Assembly: GCF_029227915.1 (NCBI RefSeq)
Contig: NC_079884.1
Location: 1,550,001-1,614,000 of the forward strand
Source of the DNA: Hydractinia symbiolongicarpus
Lineage: Eukaryota; Cnidaria; Hydrozoa; Anthoathecata; Hydractiniidae
Length of the DNA: 64,000 nt
Direction: 5' to 3'
Positions within the stretch are counted from its first letter, which is position 1; each line of letters starts with the position of its first letter. The notes beneath the pieces were generated by a model, which saw only the letters and a program-made list of their open reading frames with translations, was not told the origin of the DNA and made no database searches. Both the position numbers and the translations under genes were made by a program. This document shows, piece after piece, positions 47,555 to 58,300 of the stretch.

Positions 47555-48590
47555 GTACGCGTGGTCGCAGACTTCTTGTCTTTGCACCATTACATTCAGC
47601 ATAAATTAAATTCACAAAGGTTCCCAGTTAAGCAGACTATAATTAAATGGTCAGGTGTAATTTCAGTGCTTCCAGCAGTGCATGCCATAACAGGATGCGA
47701 TAGCACAAGCCGTATGTTTGGAATAGGGAAAAGACTACTTTACAATATTACAAAACCAAAGCATTGATAATGCTAGGAGATTTAGAGGCACCTGTTGAAG
47801 ACATAATCAATGAAGCATCTGAATTTATAGGGTAATGTTATGGTCAATAGAGCGATTCCATGACAGATAAAAGGTAAAATAATGAAATTTAAAACATTAA
47901 AAAATTCTATAAATTAATGTTACAAAATAGACCAATTCAACTTAAATTACCTGTATTTAATAATACAGGTAATTCAAGTTGATTCAAATAAGGTTAAACA
48001 CAAATTTTATTATTATTTTTATCAAGTTAAGTTTATATCTATTTTTATAAATTATTCATTTGTGGATTGCGACAATGGCTTAAAAAGAGCAGCGGGAAAC
48101 TAACATCAACAAAATTGTGCAGTTTACCACCAACCTCAGAGGCATTTAAACTTCACATCCTTCGATCTCATTATCAATTTGCGCTGTGGAAAAATGCATT
48201 AAACACAGACGCACCTCATATTGATCCATGTAAGGTAAGTCAAATTTTACATAATTTGATAGATCAAATTTCTAAACAGTGATAGATAATTTTCGTGGCC
48301 TCAAATTAAAAGATATCTTTTATCACATGTGTACTTTTATTTCAGTTTGGCTGGGTATAAAATTAGCAGTTGGCTGTGGCGTTACTCCTGTTGATGTTCT
48401 GAAATTAGTAGCTTGTGGATGTAAATCAGAAGAACCACGTAAAAAGGCGCCTGTTTATGTAGAAGACGATTGTTGCCATGTAGTAAATTTTGTAGTTGCA
48501 ACCACGCATGCCATATCCAGTACAATGTGTTGATAACGAAACGGATCATGAAGAACCGTAGTAAAATTTCTTGTATATTTATCAAAATAA
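47555..48590 (+). pseudogene. PIN/FEN-like and Cys-rich protein pseudogene
   Basis: The first exon reads VLPAVHAITGCDSTSRMFGI, matching the HAxTGCDTTSxxxGxGK motif of a large invertebrate family related to XPG/FEN-type nucleases. One base is missing near 47760, after which LIMLGDLEAPVEDIINEASE continues to an in-frame TAA near 47833. A later exon (about 48060-48233) has SLPPTSEAFKLHILRSHYQF and ends with a GTAAGT donor. The last exon (from 48346) reads GVTPVDVLKLVACGCKSEEP, then shifts frame near 48455 into a Cys-rich tail (CLCRRR...CSKFCSCNHAC). Frameshifts and stops show it is dead. The family is often found near mobile elements; its function is unknown to me. Confidence 0.65.
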
Positions 48591-49301
48591 AAATAATGAG
48601 TTAAATGATATTATTTTTGCACTTAATGTATCATAGATATGGAAGAAAATAATTTACAAAGAGGTGGCAAGCCACCGCAATGATGAACTCAACCTGTTAG
48701 GTCTTTGGAAACAAGCTAGAGGTTGTACTCCTCTAGAGAATATGCCTCTAAAAGCACAATTCTCCCTTTTTACAAGAAATTAAAAAAAATATATAAAAAA
48801 AAAATAAAAAGGACGCAACACATTTGAAAAGATGAACAGAACTTTAACCAAGGGCAGGTAGGTTTCGACCCATATTTCTGAACCTAAGTACCCTGGATGT
48901 CTAGCTGGGTCACCTCGAAGAGGTCCGCGGACGGTCATCAGCAGAAACTAGACATCCCTATCTTCCTAAAATTAACTTTGACCACTTTCTGTTCTACTGT
49001 GATATTCTTTGTTTTTAACTCAGGTAATAAGTGGAGTCGTTACTCTCCAAAGACAAGATCATGTGTGATCAAACCCCCCTGCTAATATTTTTTTATTTTA
49101 CTTATTTTTTTTTTTTACTGGGGTAATAAGTGGAGTCGTCACTCTCCAAAGACAAGACCTAGTATGATCAACCCCCCCCCCTTGCTAACTTAATTTTTAT
49201 TTGATTTTGTTTTATTTTTGACTGGGGTAATAAGTGGAGTCGTCACTCTCCAAAGACAACACTGAGTGTAGTCAAGCCCCCTTGCTGACTCAATCCGGTT
49301 A

Positions 49302-50160
49302 AAATATTCTTATCTCAGCTCTTCTAAAAAGAAAACATATGACTCGTCACTGTTAATAAGGCGGTCATCACAGAAAATTACTGCTCTATCGTTGCGATGT
49401 ATCCACCTGTGTACCATTTGGTCGAAGGCTATGGTTGTGTAGTGACCATCATTTAAGTTTCAGCAATGGTTGATAATAGCCCTTAATTGAAAATTTTTAC
49501 GAAATTTCACTTCTCCATCTACGGTTAAAGGTATGGAAAGGGTACCAGGGTAAGCAGTAATACGAGAGGCAATTTTTGACACAAGGCCGTTGGCACTGGC
49601 AAAACGTTCTAGCTGTAAAATAAGATGGGAACCGCACGACACTACCTCTTTTTCAACTAGAGCAGTTTGATGAGCTTTGCAAACATGGCAGAAGTAGGCA
49701 TTGATGTCTGACAACTCCTCGCTTTCAAAGAAATTATCTAAGGAAGATTGTAACGTAAGGTGCAGAGAAAGTTGGATGCATGGTGCTATAACTTCTGAGG
49801 AGCTGGTAATATGAATGAATTGCAAGTGGTTGATATCTTGATGCCAATACTAAAAAGACTTCCAAGAAATGGAAAGTCTAATGACAGACCAGGTAGGAGA
49901 TATTCAAGAACCTCGGGGACGTCGTGCTGAGCAAAGATATTAAATGCACTTCCCTTCGCAGCTGAGATATGATGTTTCATAGCACGCAAAAAATGGGAGG
50001 GATCAACTGGACTTCTATAAAACAGCCAAACTTTGAAGAACACTTACGATGGTTCGCCTAAATTTGAGGTTGTTTTGCTGACAGAAATGGCTACTTTAAC
50101 TTTTGGAAGGTTATAAAAACATTGTAAGATGGAGTTTGCATAACATGTGTTTCCCAAGTT
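49302..50160 (-). pseudogene. LINE copy 7 USP domain
   Basis: The Cys box GLKNLGNTCYANSILQCFYN lies near 50160-50100. A frameshift near 50040 leads to PVDPSHFLRAMKHHISAAKG and NIFAQHDVPEVLEYLL. Another near 49820 leads to CHVCKAHQTALVEKE (zinc ligands), LILQLERFAS and FQLRAIINHC. There the Gly codon after Cys is TGA (about 49457), followed by NLNDGHYTT, HRNDRAVIFCDD and YVFFLEELR. The USP is recognisable throughout but has at least two shifts and a stop in its histidine box. Confidence 0.75.
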
Positions 50161-51606
50161 TTTTAGACCGCTATTCCTAAAATCAGGGTTGGATAGCAAT
50201 GCGACTGTTGTTTTGGACGACCTTGTAGCAAGTTTTTCGGGTTTTTTGATTTTACAAGATTTTGTGTGATTTGCGGAAGATTTCTCAGGGGTTTTTGATT
50301 TCTTACATTCCATATTTGTAACAGAAGAAACTTCAGGAATGATTGGGGCCTTTTCAGGCTCAACCCAAGTGGTAGAATTTCGAGACATCCAGATGTAAAA
50401 AGAAGCACTCATGGAGGTAAAAGTTACGGATTTTAATAGGGAACGTAAAAGCTTGTTAGGGAAACCAAGGCGACGAAAACAGGTCCTTACTGATTCTGAA
50501 CAGAAACCCCTTGCACCCACCTCAATGGCAAAGAAATGCACGATCCATCCATTGTTTTTCATAGCATAACAAAGTGAAGAATATTTGCTAAGCTTTTGTT
50601 TGTGCCAATATTCCGTGTTCTCTTCACATGGACAAGTCAATTCTAACATAATTACAGTTTTGGAAGAACTGGATATTAACACGTCTGGGCGTAGTTGTGT
50701 TATTGCAATGTATGGTGGAACAACTAAAACGGAATCTAAATCTGACAGTATTTTCCAATCGGCAGCAAGGTGAAGAAGGCCTGGACACTTTGTTTGTCTT
50801 CTTAGATGTTGATTGACCGTCCGGAATGAAATTAATTTTGTTGCACTTGGAAACCTTAAGAGGTTCATATGATACCAAAAACTCTTTTAATGCGTTAACC
50901 AAAACTATTAAAACAGAGCAATGACGGTAAGTGTATCTACCCTGCGTAAGGGAGGTCCTACAGGCACCCAATATGTGAGAGACATTTGAGGATGGTTTCT
51001 TGCACAGAATGCAACTTTTGTCTTTCTCAATTCCCCAACTCACAAGATTGGTTGGAGAGCGAAGGGTGTCGTAGGTTGCCCCTATACAAAAGGAAGTTAG
51101 ACATTGTGGCAGTGAAAGAATTGTTCTCCAAGATAAACCATTTTTCACATAAGAGCACCATTTCGTCCAATTGTCTTGCAAATGCAACTGTACAGCTCTG
51201 GCATGGTAAATATCGTCTTCATTTTCTTCAATGATATTGGAAACAAGCTTTCGGTAAGCATAAGTGCCTTTTGGTGGTATATTCTTGTGGTCTAAGAGCC
51301 CTAAGCCAGCTCGCCCAGTCTGATGCAAACCTAAAATCCTTTTGAAATTTAGCTGACTATCCGCCGAAAGAACTGCCTCACTAACTTTCCAATTTCCAGC
51401 TTTCAAATCTTAGACACACAAGGGTCGACAGAATCTCTTAGTAACAGATGTCCACTGATTTTGGCAGATTTGAGAACACATGCAAGACTTTTCAGGGGAA
51501 GAGGACAAGGCGATGTCGAGGAATATAAGGAAATGTTGGAAATTGAATGATGTAGTTTTAACCATTTCCTAAAGGCTCGAATACACGGAACAATTTTGCA
51601 GATCAA
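50161..51606 (-). pseudogene. LINE copy 7 thumb, CCHC knuckle and R2-type endonuclease
   Basis: The frame entering from the Harbinger junction at 51572 reads RKWLKLHHSISNISL and LKSAKISGHLLLRDS. A shift near 51405 leads to WKVSEAVLSADSQLNF and WTKWCSYVKNGLSW. The knuckle CILCKKPSSNVSHILGAC (about 51010-50955) has spacing C-x2-C-x8-H-x4-C as in R2 proteins. LRPDVLISSSSKTVIMLELT, CPCEENTEYWHKQKLSKY and GWIVHFFAIEVGARGFC form the restriction-like endonuclease. A Ser/Lys-rich linker (KKSKTPEKSSANHTKSCK) joins it to the USP. One shift near 50850 interrupts the frame. Confidence 0.8.
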
Positions 51607-51717
51607 TTTTCAAAATAAAATATTGAACTAAAAGTGATCTAATATTGTTGCGTATATATCGTAGAAAAATAACAGAACGATAATGCCATAATGACGTAAA
51701 AACACTCAAAAATTGAC

Positions 51718-51749
51718 CTAATAAAATCAAACCGGTTTGATTTTATTAG
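51718..51749. repeat. 32-bp perfect palindrome in the Harbinger subterminal region
   Basis: CTAATAAAATCAAACC and its exact inverse GGTTTGATTTTATTAG meet at 51733/51734. Extending outward gives 52 bp (51708-51759) with one mismatch per arm. It lies between the left TIR and the first gene, and could be a protein-binding or promoter element. Confidence 0.8.
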
Positions 51750-51892
51750 ATCAATTTTTCATCGGAACAATATTATTTCAAAGGAAACCGCCAGCTGCTC
51801 ACTTTTTTTTCGAAACTCACGCTCGGTATTTCATTCATTTCAAATGTTTTTATGCACGTAAAGAGAGTAAATGAAGAGAAACGCGACTAAAC

Positions 51893-53044
51893 ATGTCAGA
51901 TAATTTTGTTTTACCAAGTACGTTTAGATCGTATTAAGCCGCAAGGCAAACTGAATTAAGGTACTTTGTATTTCTATTTTTTGTCTCTACTTTCTTCGTG
52001 ATTACACGTTGCTCTCTTCCACCTAACGTGCAACGTCGCGAAATGACGTTGTCGCGATTCCTATTCGAAACTTGAATTCTTCGTTCACTGGGAGGTTGTT
52101 ACTACCACAATGCTGTGTCTCCTGAGAGGGTTTCAATATACAAAAAGCTTTTTGGAACTTTGTTTAGATCCTCAATTCCTGACAATGACAATTCGCAGGA
52201 CACGCAAAAACGGAGTGAACCAGCTGAGGAGATTGCACAACCTGAAACAGCTGTGGTTGCAAAAAAACGTGGCAGACCTTCAAAAAAGTCATCCGAAAAA
52301 AGAGATTGGGATGATGACGAAATCTTTGTTCTTATTGAAACTTGGTCGAATCACGATAATCTCTACAACACAAGAAACAGCCAATATTTTAATCGTGATA
52401 CACGACAAAAATCTCTTGAAAAAATTCAGAAAGAATTAGCAGACCAAGGTATTTTTGCTTCAGTGAAAGATATTGCAGATAAACTCACGAATCTAAAGAC
52501 ATACTATGGTGGTCAAAAAAGATCTGTCGAATCTTCAAAGGCCAGTGGCGCTGGAGCTGATGATGTTTACGAGAGTAATTGGAAGTTCTTTCAAGTTTTG
52601 CACTTTTTAAATGATTCGTTTACTCCAAGAAAAACTTTTAGCAATGCCGATGAAAATTCAACGTACGAGGTCTTGAATCCACCCTCAGCAAAAAGCGCAA
52701 AGAAGATTCGCGATTCGAGCATGGAGACAGCGCAAAAAGTTATGCATTCTGCGGCTGCAGCTTTGGAAAAGTTAAATGAGAAAAGGTCAAACGGAGGAGC
52801 TGAAAGGAAAGAAAAAACGGAAGATGAAGTTTTTTGTGAATTGCTGTGCAAAATATTAACAAGTATTCCGAATGGCAAAGAAAAAGACATGCTTAAATTG
52901 AACATGCAACGTTCCGCAACGTCACTGAAGTATAAACGAGGTCACTCTTCCTCGTCAAGCAGCTCTGTTTCTTCTTCACCTCTCGGATCACCTGTGTTTA
53001 TGAACAACAGTTACAGCAGTTATAACAATGGATTATTCCAATAA
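51893..53044 (+). CDS. Harbinger DNA-binding protein (MADF/Myb-like, AT-hook)
   Basis: The main exon is open from 52076 to 53044 but has no ATG before its domain. A small first exon fits: ATG at 51893 (MSDNFVLP, 25 nt, phase 1, donor A|GTACGT) joined to an acceptor GGGAG|GT at 52095, which restores the frame. The protein has an AT-hook (KKRGRPSKK), then a MADF/SANT-like domain (DWDDDEIFVLIETWSNHDNL ... LYNTRNSQYF ... IQKELADQG) and a Ser-rich tail. Harbinger elements need such a second protein to bring the transposase to the nucleus and bind the termini. The first exon is inference; the domain assignment is firm. Confidence 0.8.
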
Positions 53045-53106
53045 AATATTTTTGTATACGTGTTTCTTTTTCTAGTACAAAGGTAAAAAAAATAACCAGC
53101 AATAGT

Positions 53107-54412
53107 TTATAGCTGATTCCATTGCCATGGTATTTGTCCTGGTCCATAAAAGTGGTTTGCGAACACTTCTCTGATATACTCAGCTGAGTTGGTCGCTCTA
53201 TTACTTCTGTTCACTGGCAATTTCTGAATAATGGATTCGGTGTAGCTTCCTTCTCTCCAGCGCCCAAGTTCAACTTCTCCGTTTTCGCATTCAAAATCGA
53301 TGAACCCTTGAGGTGTATAACTCTCTTTCGACAAATCTCGTAACATATTGTGCAAAACGAGTGAGGCAAGCGAAATGATAGTTGCTTTATCAGGACTTAG
53401 CATGAGCTTGGTGGAGAATACTCTGAAACGGTTCACCCATATTCCAAACGCGTTTTCACTAATGCGGCGAAATCGTGACAAACGGTAATTGAATATTCTA
53501 TTTCTCGGTGTAAGTTTCCTTTGTGCGAAAGGTTTCATACAGTTGTTGGTTAATGGAAACGCATCATCTCCAACAAAGACGTAAGGAATAGACTCGTTGT
53601 TCTGATCATGAGCCCAGTTTGGATCAGGAGACTGTGGCAGGGGCTTACAATCGGGAAGATTTAAGTCACCATTTTCTAAAGCTTTGTAAAAATAGCTGTT
53701 TCTATAAACACCGCCGTCGCTTATTCTTCCCTCGCAGCCAACATCCACGAAGCAAAACTTATAATCATGATCGACTATAGCGAGAAGTACAATTGAAAAG
53801 AATCCTTTATAATTATAGAATTCTGACCCAGAATCCTTAGGATGTAGAATAGATATGTGTTTCCCATCAGCAGCACCAATGCAATTTGGAAATTGCCAAC
53901 GCGTTCGAATCTTTTCCTCTTGCGCCATCCATTCCTCTTTGGTGTTAGGCAGATGTAAGTATTGATCCTTGAAAGACAAATAAATTTCTTGGCAAACAGT
54001 TGGTATGAACTGAGAGATAGTTGTTTTATGAATTCGAAATTGATACATCAAACTTTCGTAACTTTCACCAGTTGCAAGGAATCGCAAAGTGACAGCTAAC
54101 TTCTCTTCAGGTGAAATTGGATCTCGCATCATTGTTCGTTGTTTTTGAATCTTGGGTCCAACGATGTCGATGAGTTTCTAATATGATGAATGATTTAATG
54201 CTGTCACAGTGGAGTGATATATCCTTGATATGCAAAATGAAGTAATCAAACTTACCTGAAAAGTATCCGTGTTCATTCTTAAATAGCTTCGGTAGCTCTC
54301 AAAATCCGTTAATTTTAATTCGTTCAGAATTGTATTATAAGCTCCTCTTTCATTTCTGTGATGGAGCCAATTTTTCACCCATACAGTTTTTTTTTTCTAA
54401 CTTTTCTGCCAT
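53107..54412 (-). CDS. Harbinger DDE transposase, two exons
   Basis: Exon 2 (54177-53107) encodes KLIDIVGPKIQKQ, then ISPEEKLAVTLRFLATGESY (HTH region) and the DDE_Tnp_4 catalytic core: GAADGKHI (first Asp), GRISDGGVY (second Asp), VGDDAFPL, and ENAFGIWVNRFRVF (Glu). Exon 1 ends at 54256 with a GTAAG donor in phase 0 and carries WLHHRNERGAYNTIL and SYLRMNTDTFQ, typical of the N-terminus. The only nearby ATG (MAEKLE, plus-strand about 54412) is out of frame across a run of ten A at 54387-54396; nine A would restore it. This is either a fresh inactivating slip or a homopolymer error. The protein would cut at the TIRs and insert at TTA/TAA. Confidence 0.88.
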
Positions 54413-54675
54413 GTGAAAGAATGACACTGCTTGAAAAGATCAAGGAGCACAAAATTGTTTCTTCTTCGTTGTCGTTCATGCTTGATGTTGTGGTAAATTA
54501 AATTCAGATTGTTCTTTATATTGTCTCGTGTATGTATACAAAAATATTAAATCAATTTAAGAATTGAGTAATTATTGACCTAAAATTTTTGTGTGTATTT
54601 TTTTCAACAATATTCCGAGAAATAATATTTTTCGAAAATTGATCTGTAAAATTGTTCCGCGTATTCGAGCCTTAA

Positions 54676-55205
54676 TGAAAACAGAAAATCTTTGCTCTAG
54701 TTTTGTGATAGTAGATAGAGAAATTTCATAAATTAATAATGGCCAGCGGATTCTGGGAATTAACAGATGGTGTAAGAACCAAACCTTATGGACCCCTTTA
54801 TGAAATGACCTGTCTATAGCCATAAGTTTGTCCTCGGCATCATTTAGAAATTCTTGTATTGCAGCAGAATCAGACAAGAAGGAGTTTATTGTTCTGCCTA
54901 AAAACATAATTGGATTAGAATGAATGGATGGAATTTTTTCGCTGCCAACTGTAAACGGTGAACTTTGGACGACTTTTCCCTTATCAATAACAATGCTGCG
55001 TGATTTAGAAGGCCTAAACGACATGCCTACCCAATCAAGAGCTGTTGTACACCTGTTTAATAAATTTTGAGTACTTGGAATTAACGTGGACATTAAGAAC
55101 ATATCATCCATAAAAGCTTTTATTGGGGGTTGGTCTGGGATTTTGTTTTTATTACCTTCAGTATCAATAATTATAGAATTGCTTCTGAAAAAGGGATATA
55201 GCATA
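54676..55205 (-). pseudogene. LINE copy 7 reverse transcriptase fragment
   Basis: It reads IKAFMDDMFLMSTLI (catalytic box FMDD), LLNRCTTALDWVGMSFRPSK, then HSNPIMFLGRTINSF and WFLHHLLIPRIRWPLLIYEI, ending EQRFSVFI at the Harbinger junction. The same boxes occur in copy 5 (FMDDINLM, RCTAALKWAGMDFR, VRFLGRIMDG). The copy is truncated before the earlier RT motifs. Confidence 0.85.
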
Positions 55206-55301
55206 TTCAAGTGAATTCTGTATTATTTCAATGATACAAATCTTCTCACAATCCTACCTACGATAGTAGATGTATTGCATTATTATTGTGTAAAAATTTA
55301 G

Positions 55302-58300
55302 ACGGATGTGATCAGTTGCACATTATTCACCAGAACTTTCAGAGAATGGAAATATGGGCAACACGAACTTGACAAACTGACGACTGTACCAATATTTTCA
55401 TGTCCTGCTTGTGATCAGCATCAACACTCTTGTCATGTTGATGGTAATAATAAGTTGTACCGTTATAAAACGTCAGGAAAGTAAGTTTGCAGATCATATA
55501 TCATTATTCAGGACCCTATTGGATAACAGTACATTTTCTGAAAAAGAAGAAAGGCAAAAAAGTTTTATTTTGAGAAATATTTCTAAATCTGTCGGTGAAT
55601 AATAACAATGAAGAAAGACAGGGTGCATTTCAGTAAGCTGCTATAATGATTATCACTGCAGCCTGATTACACACATTTTGCAATGAAAATTGATATATAT
55701 AGTGTAAAATGCTTGAAATTTCTCTTTCCAAAGATTTCTTTAACAAGAAAACTGTACCTTTACAGAATTCTCTATTTTCCAAAAAATTAATGTTTATCAG
55801 TTGTTTCCTTAAATAATTATTTTTTTCAAAAACTTATTCAAAAACTTAGATATTTTTTTGGTATTTACCTTTTGTACTTTAGGAGATCTGGTGATTCATA
55901 TTACAAAGATTTATTTATATCATCAAATGAAAAAGTTGGTGAACATTTACAAAGTCTAGATTATTCAAAACAAACATCGAAGGTAGGTTTTAGTGTGTTC
56001 TCATACTTTCTTGTGTCACTGTGAGTGAAGACTTGCCAGTACAGTATTCCTTTTCTGTCTCCATACTCATTTTTTTTAATTTTTTTTATTTCTGTTTATA
56101 TTATTCAAGAAGTTGCACAAAGTTGCATGCGGTTCTAGTATACTTAAAGCAGCTCAGGACATATCACGAAGAAAGGCTGCCTTAGATGAAACTGGATTGG
56201 AATATTGTGTATGTCGACATGGCATTGCCCTAAAAGGAGTAAATATGTTCCGTGGTGAAATCTTTGGCTATGCACATTACTTACAGACAATTTTCATGTT
56301 ATCCCAGAATGTGGAATTCTTTTGGTATGATGTTGTTGGTAAGTATTGGCCATGGCTCAAATCACATGATCCTTTCGCTGCTGATCAAATGAAACCCGCA
56401 TTGTCTGTAATGCATGGGGAAATTACATCAGATGTCATGTCAGGTGAACTCATTTTTGCCATCTTTTTATAATTGTAATGCTTGCTAGCAAAATCATAAT
56501 ATCAATTTATATTCAGGCAAAACTTTGTAATATAGTGATATGTATTTGAAATGATCGATCTATAGGTTCAATGGAGTGGAAGATGGCAAGAAGGGTCAGC
56601 TAAATCATCGGGTGAAGAAGCTGAACAGTCGCGTATTGGAAATACAACAAAGTACATGCTTCCCCAAAGTAATTTCTAATTGTGATTTCTATGTATTCCA
56701 ATCCTTCTAATTATTATTGTTTATTAGAAGAATAAACCTTTTGGTAAAACCAACTTCTTGTGTAGATAGAGAAGATGTGATAACTGAGTTTACAATTGAT
56801 TGGAACAAAAGAAAGGTTGATGGCTTAGCTAAATCTCTTATTAAACGGTATAAAAAGGTAAATAAGAAAACCTGGATAACAAGGTCTAATTATGATATTG
56901 TAGTTATTTTTTTAACAGGTTTTAATATTCAAAAGTGTTAGGTTGCCTTCAATTTTTTCTTTCTTTTAGAATGCTCTGAACATTGAGAACTCCAAAGCTG
57001 TGTGGGAAAATAGTTGTAAAAGTGCTGGCATTCTTACATCTATTTCTACCATGACAAGTTTAACATCGGAGGTGGTAAATTTTTTCACAGGTACGATGTT
57101 ATAGACAAAAAGCTTTTTCTATTTGTATTTTGTTCAACAAAAGGTATTTATACATCACTCCATGATATTTTTTATATAGTTGCTGAAGAAAGAAATGATG
57201 TTCTGTCTCCAAAGGAAACTTCAGCACTATATTCTCTTCGTTTAAAACAACTTGATGCTGATGTTGAGTCTAGTGTTCACAGCATCCTAGTTCACTATGT
57301 ACTGAAATGTGGTAACACGCAATCTGTGATTTGGACAAAGTTGGGTATTATTGTAACAAAAATTAGAAAAGTGGAACCATCATTTGATCCTGATTGTGAA
57401 GATATACAAAATGCTGTCTTAAAAAAAATTATGGATGCTATTAAAGAAAAAATTATAAACCATCAGTTTCAAGCAAAAATAAAAAGACTTTCAATGAGCA
57501 AGTTAACATGTTTTTTTTACTCTTTATCAGTTATTATTACATTATTATATCGCACCTTTCTGAAGGTTGTTCTTGTAATATTCAGAATGTATGCAAAACT
57601 GGTGTCGCTGGTATCAGTGTTCGTTTATTCCTTTAATTTTTTTTGTGCAGATACGAGTAAACAGAGGATCCGCATGAGAAGAACAATTGATAAAATTTGT
57701 AAAAAAGTTACTGACGAATGCAAAGAATATAATGCACTTGCAAAATTGGTGAATGAGGAAGAAATAGATCTGAATAATGCTTCATTACGTTTTGGTGGTA
57801 TGTTCAAAATGCAGGCTCTTTCTTCCTTGTAACATTTTCTTATGTTACCCATGTATGGGCCCATGCCAGATTATATATAGATATATTATAAAGTTTCAGT
57901 AATGTGGCGCTTTATCTGGTGGCCACGCATGGGTAACATAAATAGAGTGAACAAAGATCGTTTTATTAACCGTTTACAACTGTGTATAGGCACCATTTGG
58001 GAGAAAAAGACAATACTCGACGAGTTCCACGAATGGCAACGCTGTGTCGAAGAAAAAGGGTTATTATTACGTGAAATGAAAAACTATATAGACTATTATA
58101 CTGTATTGAGGAATTGTTCCAAGAACAAGTTGGGGATTATAGGTTTGTCGTTACATTACAATATTCTTCTGGTTGCGTTTTATTCCAGTAAATCACACCC
58201 TTATTGAGTTTTATGCAAAATGAAGGAGAATGATCATTGCTTTACGCTTTTGAAACGAACATTTTGACCACTTCTGATCATGCAGATTCTATACATATTT

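Larger units (their letters stand above)
51573..54672. mobile_element. PIF/Harbinger transposon, complete, 3,100 bp
   Basis: The terminal repeats AGGCTCGAATACACGGAACA and AGGCTCGAATACGCGGAACA (right end, read inverted) continue to 39 bp with two mismatches. TAA is duplicated at both sides (51570-51572 and 54673-54675), the expected 3-bp target duplication. Two convergent genes lie inside: a MADF/AT-hook DNA-binding protein on the plus strand and a DDE transposase on the minus strand. It sits inside the coding region of LINE copy 7, and the LINE frame reads on across one TAA, so it inserted while that frame was intact at this point. Confidence 0.92.
48642..55205 (-). mobile_element. R2-like LINE, longest copy, split by a Harbinger element (copy 7)
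   Basis: The two LINE parts are 48642-51572 and 54673-55205, with the Harbinger transposon between them. From high to low coordinates come reverse transcriptase, thumb, CCHC knuckle, endonuclease, USP and 3' UTR. The UTR carries three CTGGGG modules (about 49021, 49120, 49222), AGAGG/CCTCT (48718-48734) and the terminal hairpin GGTGGCAAGCCACC (48663-48676). The 5' truncation point, within the RT, is about 55205, next to the KDZ-like gene. Confidence 0.85.
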
